This document shows positions 45,380-56,800 of a stretch of DNA of 64,000 nucleotides, in pieces. Under the pieces are notes generated by a model. The model saw nothing but the letters and a program-made list of their open reading frames with translations, did not search any database and had not been told where the DNA came from. The stretch lies in NCBI GenBank assembly GCA_905116865.2, contig CAJHNH020001580.1:523196-587195 (forward strand). The letters run 5' to 3'. Positions within the stretch are counted from its first letter, which is position 1. Every line of letters begins with the position of its first letter. The translations under genes and the position numbers were made by a program. This DNA comes from Candidula unifasciata. Taxonomy: Eukaryota > Mollusca > Gastropoda > Stylommatophora > Geomitridae.

Positions 45380-46935
45380 ATAATCGCAGAGGGTTTGATC
45401 GTGATAGCTAGACATAACCGTCAGCCGATCACATAACCTAAGATCATGGTGGTCAGAGGGTTTGACCATGTTGGCTAGACACAACCATCAGCCGATCACA
45501 TAACCTACGATCATGGTGGTCAGAGGGTTTGATCATGTTGGCTAGACATAACCGTCAGCCGATCACATAACCTACGATCATGGTGGTCAGAGGGTTTGAT
45601 CGTGATAGCTAGACATAACCGTCAGTCGATCCCATAACCTACGATCATAGTGGTCAGAGGGTTTGATCGTGATAGCTAGACATAACCGTCAGTCGATCCC
45701 ATAACCTACGATCATAGTGCTCAGAGGGTTTGATCGTGATAGCTAGACATAACCGTCAGCCGATCACATAACCTACGATCATAGTGGTCAGAGGGTTTGA
45801 TCGTGATAGCTAGACATAACCGTCAGCCGATCACATAACCTACGATCATGGTGGTCAGAGGGTTTGACCATGATAGCTAGACATAACCGTCAGCCGATCA
45901 CATAACCTACGATCATAGTGGTCAGAGGGTTTGATCGTGATAGCTAGACATAACTGTCAGCCGATCACATAACCTACGATCATGGTGGTCAGAGGGTTTG
46001 ATCGTGATAGCTAGACATAACCATCAGCCGATCACATAACCTACGATCATAGTGGTCAGAGGGTTTGATCATGATAGCTAGACATAACCGTCAGCCGATC
46101 ACATAACCTACGATCATGGTGGTCAGAGGGTTTGATCGTGATAGCTAGACATAACCGTCAGCCGATCACATAACCTACGATCATGGTGGTCAGAGGGTTT
46201 GACCATGATAGCTAGACATAACCGTCAGCCGATCACATAACCTACGATCATAGTGGTCAGAGGGTTTGATCGTGATAGCTAGACATAACTGTCAGCCGAT
46301 CACATAACCTACGATCATGGTGGTCAGAGGGTTTGATCGTGATAGCTAGACATAACCATCAGCCGATCACATAACCTACGATCATAGTGGTCAGAGGGTT
46401 TGATCATGATAACTAGACATAACCGTCAGCCGATCACATAACCTACGATCATGGTGGTCAGAGGGTTTGTTCGTGATAGCTAGACATAACCGTCAGCCGA
46501 TCACATAACCTACGATCATGGTGGTCAGATGGTTTTACCATGATAGCTAGACACAACCGTCAGCCGATCACATAACCTACGATCATGGTGGTCAGAGGGT
46601 TTGATCATGTTGGCTAGACATAACCGTCAGCCGATCACATAACCTACGATCATGGTGGTCAGAGGGTTTGATCGTGATAGCTAGACATAACCGTCAGACG
46701 ATCACATAACCTACGATCATGGTGGTCAGAGGGTTTGATCGTGTTGGCTAGACATAACCGTCAGCCGATCCCATAACCTACGATCATAGTGGTCAGAGGG
46801 TTTGATCGTGATAGCTAGACATAACCGTCAGCCGATCCCATAACCTACGATCATGGTGGTCCGAGGATTTGACCATGTTGGCTAGACATAACCGTCAGCC
46901 GATCACATAACCTACGATCATGGTGGTCAGTGGGT
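45380..46935. repeat. 67-bp minisatellite, about 23 copies, with higher-order repeat
   Basis: Unit GATCGTGATAGCTAGACATA, ACCGTCAGCCGATCACATAA, CCTACGATCATGGTGGTCAG, AGGGTTT. A 5-unit (335-bp) block starting near 45855 recurs near 46190. Confidence 0.95.
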
Positions 46936-46997
46936 TCATAAATTTGATGGCTGATTTTAAATTCTTCATTTTTAATTTTATGTCTTTTTTTCACTTT

Positions 46998-47220
46998 GGA
47001 AGTTCTCCTAAGACATCTCGTCTGTGTTACTATTTTCCTCTCATTAGTTATAGTAAGGAAGTTCTCCTAAGACATCTCGTCTGTGTTACTATTTTCCTCT
47101 CATTAGTTATAGTAAGGAAGTTCTCTTAAGACATCTCATCTGTGTTACTATTTTCCTCTCATTAGTTATAGTAAGGAAGTTCTAAGAAATCTCATCTGTG
47201 TTACTATTTTCCTCTCATTT
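46998..47220. repeat. 59-bp minisatellite, 4 copies
   Basis: Unit GGAAGTTCTCCTAAGACATC, TCGTCTGTGTTACTATTTTC, CTCTCATTAGTTATAGTAA. Confidence 0.95.
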
Positions 47221-47778
47221 GTTGTAGTAAGGGTCCTTGTTTGACACAGAACACAGTGAATGGCTGAAATAACAGTTTAGATCTTTGACCACAGTCATTG
47301 TTGGACCCTAAATGCACCAGTGCCGTATTTCACCACTCTGTTTTTATTGTATTTTTAGACAATATGTTTGCATGCAACTAGAAGTAAGTCTTGAAATGTT
47401 TATCATCATATCTTCTCTCACAATTTATGCCCAATGGTAAGCAGTAATAATTGGTGTCAGCAGAGATGTAGTCATTTCATTTAATATTGTAAACATCAGC
47501 CTATCAATGCAGTTTCCTCCTCTTCTATCAGTAGACCAGATAGCAACATCTCGGAGATAAAACATCATATATTTGATGTGACATTTCTATCCAATAATCG
47601 AATGACCATGGCTCACACATTGTTAATTATCAGAGGGTATCAACTTTAGAGAAAGATTGTATTTCATTATTTTAAAATGTGTACTACAGGAGTTTTATTG
47701 CTTTAGTCTGATTATGTTTTACTTGTAAACTTCTCTGCTACACTCTAGCAAGGATATGTTTTAAATTTTCTTTTCAAG

Positions 47779-47861
47779 TGTTCTTGAGGGCAATGAAGAA
47801 GAAACGGCCAAAATACGCTTTAAAACATTTTAGTCAACTCTATGGGAGATGATCATTACTG
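47779..47861 (+). CDS. Exon with start codon of the Gln-rich gene (5' UTR plus MGDDHY)
   Basis: Acceptor TTTTCTTTTCAAG|TGT and strong donor ACTG|GTGAGT. The start ATG at 47842 gives MGDDHY plus two bases; with the next exon the junction codon is TGG, reading MGDDHYWGQDASDV. The acceptor upstream means at least one further 5' non-coding exon. A short upstream ORF overlaps this start (separate entry). Confidence 0.72.
47793..47852 (+). promoter_or_regulatory. Upstream ORF overlapping the start codon
   Basis: An ATG at 47793 opens a 19-codon frame (MKKKRPKYALKHFSQLYGR, stop TGA at 47850-47852). It runs 11 nt past the main ATG at 47842 in a different frame. Overlapping uORFs of this kind usually reduce initiation at the main start; that effect is inferred here. 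Confidence 0.55.
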
Positions 47862-50800
47862 GTGAGTAATTGAATAATGATGATGATAATTTCATATTAT
47901 TACCTCATGTATGTGAATAACAGCAGTAGTTATAGAAGATCAGATAAATCACAGGCCTAATGTTGACCTCCGACAAATGCAACCATTGTTATTGATGATG
48001 ACATATTAGACAGTAATGTCCACTCACTTCAGCACATGAGACTATACTTTCAAGAAGATTGACAAGTGTGCAAATAAATCAGCTATATCAGCTAACAAAT
48101 GGGTAAATAAATCAGCTATATCAGCTAACAAATGGGCAAATAAATCAGCTATATCAGCTAACAAATGAGCAAATAAATCAGCTATATCAGCTAACAAATG
48201 GGCAAATAAATAAGCTATATCAGCTAACAAATGGTCAAATAAATCAGCTATATCAGCTAACAAATGGGCAAATAAATAAGCTATATCAGCTAACAAATGG
48301 GCAAATAAATAAGCTACATCAGCTAACAAATGGGCAAATAAATAAGCTTTATCAGCTAGCTATTCAGTGTATTGGCACAGTACTGTTTAATCTGAGTTTT
48401 ATTGGTTTGGAAGTGATGATTGTTAGAATTTGTGTTGCACCCAGAAAGAGATTGGGGCCTCGCCACACAATATTCCCAAAAGACAGCAGTGGGTTAAGTG
48501 TGGAGGAGAAAGCACACAATTTCTGCTGCGGACTGTTTATTAGAAGAGTAAACTGCTGTGACGGTTTCAAACAGTGGTATGAGAGTTGCATCCCGAGAGA
48601 GCCTCATCACTCAATATGTTCTCAAAGACAGCAGTGGATTCACTGTGGAGATATCCCTGTGTGGTTTACAAGACCCCATTGGGGTGAGTTGGAAAACCAG
48701 AATAGACCCACTGCCTTTCAAACAAGTTTGTAGTAAGAATTGACTGATTGGGGTGCTTCTTTCAAAGTCGGACTGCATTTGCCCGATAAGCAAGGAACCA
48801 AGTCTGCATTAAAAAAAGCAAGATTTGAAAAATGGATGCACACGCAAAACTCAGGTCCTGGAACAAAGCCGAAGTCCAGAAATGGACGAACAACCAGGTT
48901 TTTCCACTGGGTTTACAGCCGGTGAAAACAAACAAACATTGTGGAGACATCACATAATTTTGGGCACTGATATTGGATATATGTTGCTAGCCCCAAATTA
49001 TTAGACCAGTCAGCACATGATGATTGCTGTGCTCAATTCTGGACTGCTTTTTTTTTTTCTCAGGGCATTTCATGGTATTTCTTCAAAGCAGGGTCAGTTT
49101 AGGAGACCAGGCAGATCATATCTTGATGGGGGTTTGAACATATTTACCTCATGACCATTAGATTAGCTTTGCTAGCCAAAGCTCTGCTTTAACTTACAGA
49201 CCTGAGTCTGTTTAAAAAGAAGTATTATGTACAGATAGAAATGACTAACCATAATTTGAAAGCTCTTTTGTATTAAGTTTATTACTTCTATGGACATACT
49301 TCTGACTGATTAAAGTTAAAACTGAGATTGACGTAATGACACTTGAGTTATAACTTAAATGGCGCTGTCTCTCTCACTATAATGGCTAGCTGCATGCCAG
49401 GAGCTTCACAAAAATCATGTGTATCAGTAAAAATAAATAGCACCCATGAACCCACTGACACAGCCAGGAAATGAACCTATGATCTTCAGAGCATGAGGCA
49501 AATGGTTTAACCATTTTACTACAGGGACTGATCAGCCTCAAACATTAAAAGAACTTATGGAATTATAAAATGAAGCACATTTGTTGAGTTACCAGTATTG
49601 ATGAATTACTAGGTGCTACTGAATCAACATCGTCAGTTCAAAAGAGGTCCAGGTAATTGAGTGGTACATGCTGTTTGCGAAAGAGTGAAGCTATAGGACT
49701 TAACACATTTTAGGTTGTGACATAGGCAGGGGTGGTTATCAGTTTTATCACTAGCAGCCATTTCACAAGTCCACTATGGTAAACATAAAACGGCATCCCT
49801 GCTCACCTTGTGGTGAAAAGCAGCTCTGTCTTTGTCATCTTTATAAATCTGCTCTTATTAAATAGTTTCTTGCATAATATAATTACTTGTGGTTTTCTTC
49901 TTCTCTGCCACCTCCTCTGTCTTCTCCTCCTACTCCTCCTCCTGCTTATTCTTTTTCTTCTTCTTCTTTCCCTTCTTCTTCTTCATCTTCTTCTGCCACT
50001 GCTGCTGCTGCTGCTGCTACTTCTTCTTCTGATCTTGATCTGTGTTAGCTGTTAAAAGGGTGGTTGGCATATTGTGTTGTGGCTTACAAAAAGGCTGTGA
50101 TATCTGCTCTTTTCAACCAAACACATCATTAAACCCATAATTAGTCGCTTGTTATGATATGTATGCTAAGGGAGCAGTATATTGCCCCCCACCCCCCTTC
50201 CACTATAATTGGGGTCGTAAAGTTCACACGGATTTGTTTAGTCTGAAGTTAAACTTTTCTTCTTCAATGCTTTTCTTTAAATATGTGAGTGTTCATTTCA
50301 GATTCACAAACATAAAATCATGGATGCAGATGGATCTGGCTTTTCCTTCTCCACAACATCTGATTACCAAAAGTCAGTACAGCACTAATAACTAATGTAC
50401 ATGTTCTGTGGCTGTATTTATTTTGTTTTCTGTATTATATTTATTACTTCCAAGAAAGATTATTATTTCCCCTGCCTCGTGAATTTTATTTAAAATCCAC
50501 AGTGTGTTTAATCCTTTCCCCATTGTAAATGTCAACAAATAAGACACAAACAGTATAATGCACAATTTATTACCTGGCATTTTTCCCATTGTCAAGAAAT
50601 GTGTAAACAGAAAGACATGGTGGTGAACTTGCAATTGCCCTGATAAAACAAGCAATTGCTTTTGTGAGTGTTTGAATTTGTAATTTAGTTATAAAGGATT
50701 CACTTATTTGCTTTACTTAATTTAATTGTTAACTGAAGTATGCACCTGACGAGATACAGTGAAATATGCCAGGGAGTAAATTGTGCAATCTGCTGTTTGT

Positions 50801-53800
50801 GTCTTTGTTAAATCTGTTTTGTTATGATAACAATTATTAATTTTGTTTTTGTTAACAAGCTAGATATTGGGAGGGCCCTTTGGGAGCGAGTGAACAGTGC
50901 AGAGGCACAGAAAGATTATTACGGTCTGAGAATAATGGCGCTGCGAGCAATTACCAGGGGATCTGGCAGACGCTTAACACACAGGGGAAGGGCGAGACTG
51001 ATATACAGTCAGACAGTTACTGGTGCCATCGGAACTGGAACTTTTCGCTTGCTGCTGAAGATGGGGACGGAGTGCTTATGGGAGTGTCCCGAGTGCTGTG
51101 ATGTCAATTCTTAATTCAACATTGTTGAATTATGTTTGCTGATACTGTTTATGGGCCAGTTTTTATCTGTGTCAAAAACCTTCATTTTTATATTTAATAG
51201 TTACAGAATGGTTCATGTTGACATCCACGTGTTACCAGGAGAAAGATACGTGTTCTCAACAGTGTTACTTGTATTTGTTTCCTGGTGATGTGCCATTGTG
51301 GCATCTGTGATCATGCTAGGATCTCATTTTCCTGACCCACTAGCTCCTGATTGGTCTAGCCACTACTATACTGTCTGCCTCATATCTCATTTGATGAGAC
51401 TGGGTCCATTATAGTCATTACAAAATCATATTTAGTGGAAATCTAAGTTCAGAATCATGCAACCAACAGGATGGTGCATTAATCACAATGCCACAACTGT
51501 ACTAATTTCTTATAGAATAAAGGAATTTTGTCTTGTTGCTTAAGATGTATGGAAATATGGTCCTAGCCTCATATTGTTAGAGATCAGTCAGCACTGATAG
51601 GTAGATAAGCGTGCTAGCTAATGCGAGTATCACTGAGTTAAAATTATATGTTTTTCTCATTGCAGGGGACAGGATGCTTCTGATGTGGTGAGTCAGTTTT
51701 TCTTTTCAGCAGCTGCTTTATTTCTAGTTTTTCAATATAGGTACCACAAACACACATTATCTGTTTTATCCTATCAGTAGTTTGTTGTGGTTACTTTTGT
51801 TTTTGTTTTGTAGACAGTTATGATATATTAAAACTGTCAGTGTAATGAAAGTTGACTTGTTATTTTGCTTGTATGTTACTGATTCTATTAGGTTGTTGTA
51901 ATCAATACTCAGATCCTAGCACAAGGTAAGTCTGCACATATACAATAGGCCTGACATATGCTAGCACAAGGTAAGTCTGCACATATACAATAGGCCTGAC
52001 ATATGCTAGCACAAGGTAAGTCTGCACATATACAATAGGCCTGACATATGCTAGCACAAGGTAAGTCTGCACATATACAATAGGCCTGACATATGCTAGC
52101 ACAAGGTAAGTCTGCACATATACAATAGGCCTGACATATGCTAGCACAAGGTAAGTCTGCACATATACAATAGGCCTGACATATGCTAGCACAAGGTAAG
52201 TCTGCACATATACAATAGGCCTGACATATGCTAGCACAAGGTAAGTCTGCACATATACAATAGGCCTGACATATGCTAGCACAAGGTAAGTCTGCACATA
52301 TACAATAGGCCTGACATATCCTAGCACAAGGTAAGTCTGCACATATACAATAGGCCTGACATATCCTAGCACAAGGTAAGTCTGCACATATACAATAGGC
52401 CTGACATATGCTAGCACAAGGTAAGTCTGCACATATACAATAGGCCTGACATATCCTAGCACAAGGTAAGTCTGCACATATACAATAGGCCTGACATATG
52501 CTAGTGCATGGAGCACTAAGTAGACACTGCTACACAAGATGGACATCCAGCACTTGGTCAGAGATCATGAAAGGGAGAGGAGACAGGATCTTGGAGTTCC
52601 ATAGTGCCTAATTGAATTGTATAGAACATTCTTGACTGAAAATAAGAACGGCAATGTAGGAGTGAAATTTTGTACCGTTAGTTTAGCAACATTTTGCAGA
52701 AAATAAATCTCCAGGTTCCATATATGTCACAGGATATCGGATAAATTAATATTTGATATTAGGTCAAAACAATAAGTTATAAAATTGCATAGCAGAAAAA
52801 CAAAGATAGCGGGAATAAATTAATCAGTTGATAAATAAATCTTCCTTGGGTAAACTCCACTTGAAGAGATATAATTAAGGAAGTTTTGCAGGTAAGAATT
52901 TTGGTAGCAGGAAGCGATGTAGACAATTTTAAGGTGGCGGTGTAGTTAAAGCTGTGCTGGAAAATGTAGAGATAATAAAATAAGGATAAGAAGGTAAGAG
53001 CTTTCATAGAACAAGGACATTTGTGGAAGTCAAGAGAAATAGAACCTAAAATAAACTGTAACACTCAATGAGTACTGCTTTATGTGTTAGAAATTTGAAG
53101 AATAAGTAAAAATTACTAACTACTGCTAATTAGGACTATGATAATATGACACAGTGATCTGTGTGAAGCTGATGGAGAGAAGGAGAGAACTAAACAACTT
53201 CTAGCTAATTCAAAGGTGAGACAAAGAGGCTGATGCTGGGTAAAGATACACAGTGACAAGGCCTGTTGATAGTTGCACTTGAAATTCCTATCTCTGGAAC
53301 TCACAATGCAAAAGAAAAAGAGGGCGACACAGGGTCAAGAGGGAATTGCAGGAGATCCCCCCTCCCTTCCTCTCCTGTTACCCCTCTGTCATTAATTTGC
53401 ACATCCTCAGTTCTTCACCACAACACTCACCACAGTTATCTGCATGTTTTCAGCCCACAATAACAAAGAATTAATTCACTTGGAATATGTTTCCCAATCA
53501 CGTTTATTTACTTTAAAACTGGAAACCTTGATTCTGTTTCAGTCCTGGGCTGATATATTCTTGGATGGCATTCATTCGGATGATCTGGGTACCTCGGAAA
53601 CAGCAAGTGTTAGTGCTGACACATCCGCTGGCAGTGCTAGTGTTCATGCCGGCACACAGCTGGTGCAGCAGCCCCAGCCGGGTGTCCTGGGAGGGCAGCT
53701 ACAAATACAGTTAGTGTCACTTGTGATTATAGTTCTGTATTGTGTTAATTGAGTGAAGTGGGAGTAATATCCTACTACAAGTTAATGTCCATCCCTAGTA

Positions 53801-56800
53801 CACAAACACTGGGAAGGTCAACAAGGTGAAAGAATCTATAAAGATCAACGGCTTGTAAAGCAAAACAGCAGAGTGCATGCAGACACGAGACGTGTTCAGA
53901 CACACTAGTGAAAATTGCTGGCCATCGTGGAAGAGATCGGGACCTCACCATGTATGTATCATCCTAAACTTAGAAATAGAATCACAATGAAAGAAACACA
54001 GTGATAGAGGCAATCCTCGGCCCCCTGAAGAAATGCTTTTGTTGTAAATACAACCAGGGAAGAGACATCTCCTTTAGTGACTAGGATAGAGCAAAATGAT
54101 GAATTTGTCCCAAATTCTTTTGAAAGGGTGCATTCCGACAACACCAATTTAAAAACTAGAAGGATGTGTCTATGTATTAGTACATGGAACGTGTGTACCT
54201 TAAACCAAGCAGGAAAGTTTGACTGCTTGATTTCTGAGACCAAAAATATGAATTTTGATATCTGGGGAGTATTAGAAACAAGATGGACTGATGCTAGCTA
54301 CATAAAGAGGGATCTATATATATTGATTATTTCTGGAGGTGAACATCATGAGCATGGAGTAGGACTCGTTGGAAGACGTAATATGGAGAAGAACATTAGC
54401 GGATTCTGGGCTCATAAAGATAGAATGATACTGATCCAAATTAAAGCAAAACCTTTCGATATAGCAATATTACAGACATATGCACCAAAAATAGACTGTA
54501 ATGGTGAAAAGTTGGAAGAATACTACGAAGACCTACAACAAACACTAAAAGGGGTAAAATTATCTGAGGTCTTAATTGTCATGGGAGATATGAATTCAAA
54601 AATAGGGAAAATGAAACACAAGCAGACTGTAGGGCTGTATGGTATTAGAACCAGAAATGAAAGAGATGATAGGCTGATAACAGTTTTGTGTGAAGAACCA
54701 GCTCACTATCTGTAAAACTTTCTTTCAACATCCATCTAGGAAACTATACATAGAAAAGTCTTGGAGATAGAAGTAGAAACCAAATTGATTATATTATGAT
54801 TAGAAACAGATTTAAAAACAGTGTTGTGAATTCCAGAGCATATCCTGGTGCCAATGTCAACTCAGATCACAACCTAAAGATTGACATATCAGCACTGAAG
54901 CAGCCAGATATGGCAACAGTATCTGGTGGAAGTGAAAATACAAATAACAAGCTAATAGTTGAAAGCATTGAACAAATATCGGCATGAAAATCCAGAGGAG
55001 AAAATCAGTACAGAGTGGGAATGTTTTAAAACTAGTATACAGACAGCAAACGCCAACTTACAACAAAAGAAAAATATTTAAAGAAAGAAAGCAAAAAACA
55101 CTATTGAGTATGCAGTAATAGACAAATAAGTACGTAACATGTGCATAGTTGCTAAAGAGACATGGATTCAGGAGAAATGGGCAGAAATAGAGGAACTGGA
55201 AAGTAAACATAACACAAAAGAAGTGCATGAAAACATAAAAAAATATCACAAACAGGAGAGACAATTTAACAGGAAATGGGTGCATCAGAGGAAAAGATGG
55301 AGCATTTTAGTTGATAAAAAGGATATCATCAGAATATGGACTGAATACATAGAAGACCTATTTTAAGATAACAGAGGCACCAAACCACAACTGTTTCATC
55401 TTCACATGGATTAAACATTTTAAAAGCTGAAGTGGAGAAGGTTATTAAATATGAAGCACGGAAAAGCCGCAGGTCCTGACAAAATAATGGAAATGATAAA
55501 ATCACTATCCAGCTTTGGCGTTGATATAACTGAAAATGATATTTATAATACTGGCTACATTCCAAAGGATTTGAAAATGTCTATTTTCATCACACTGTTT
55601 AAAAAGTCAAAAGCCGTTGAGTGTGAAGATTATAGAACAGTTAGCTTGATGAGCCATATAACTAAAATACTGAAAGAAAGTGTTCAAAGTAAAATAAATA
55701 ATGAAGTGTCTGAGAAACGGTTTGGATTTAAGAAAAATAGTGGCACTAGGGAAGCCATAATTTGTTTAAAGATGTTGACTGAAAAATCTATAGAAATCAA
55801 GAAAAGTATTTATGCATGTGTCTTAGATTTCAAGAAAGCCTTTGACAGGGGGCAACATGAAAAGCTAATTGTATGTCTCTAAAATATAGGATTTGATTTG
55901 ATTTGATCCAAGAACTGACATCACAGCACTCAGGGAATTCCCATAAGCACTCCGTCCCCATCTTCAGCAGCCAGCGAAGAGTTCCGATACTAATGGTGCC
56001 AGTAGCATTCTTATTAAACGTCCGTCTTGCCTTTCCCCTGAGCCTCGAGCATCTGCCAGAACCTCTCGTCACTCCCCGCTGCATTAATCTCACCAGTCTG
56101 TGCTGATTCATCTGCTCCTCCGAACTGTACACGCTCTCCCACAAGGAACTAACCACGTCTGCCTTATCATGTATCAGTATTCCACCAAGTTGTGCAGAGC
56201 CAGCCAGTCTGTCTGCCTGTTCATTTCCCAACACACCGGCGTAACCCAGTGAAAAAATCCAGACAATACTCCTCACCCGTGTCCTCCGCAGCGAAGCATG
56301 TCACTCTGTACGAAACATACCTGTTCTGATCTTCCTCAGCATGCTTTCTGAATCAGTTACAGTTTGTGTGTGTGTCGTGTTCTCTAGCCAGCGGAAAGCT
56401 GCAGTGACCGCCTCCACCTCCATTCTTAAGCTGGATGTGGTATTATATGCTAAGCTCTCCTGCACCAAACGTCGACCATTAACTTTTGCTAAGAAGCCCT
56501 AAGCCCTTCTTTTGCCTCTTAAAATATAGGATTAGATGGAAAGGATATCAGAATTATTAGTAACCTATGCTGGAACAAGAAGCAACAGTTAGACACAACT
56601 TCACCTCACTACAGATGGAAATAAAAAGAAGAGTACATCAGGGATGTGTGTTATCCCCAAGCCTTTTCAACTGATATACAGAAAACATTTGTAAACAGGT
56701 TGAGGAATTGCCTGGATTGAATATTAATGGAGAACAATTAACAATCTGAGATACGCATATGACACAGTGCTACTGACAGAAAGCAAGTTACAAGAACTAG

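Noticed and set aside
47790..47830. GAAGAAGAAACGGCCAAAAT as a hammerhead-like Penelope relic
   Set aside because: The resemblance is short, the core boxes are not in order, and the segment lies inside a well-bounded exon.
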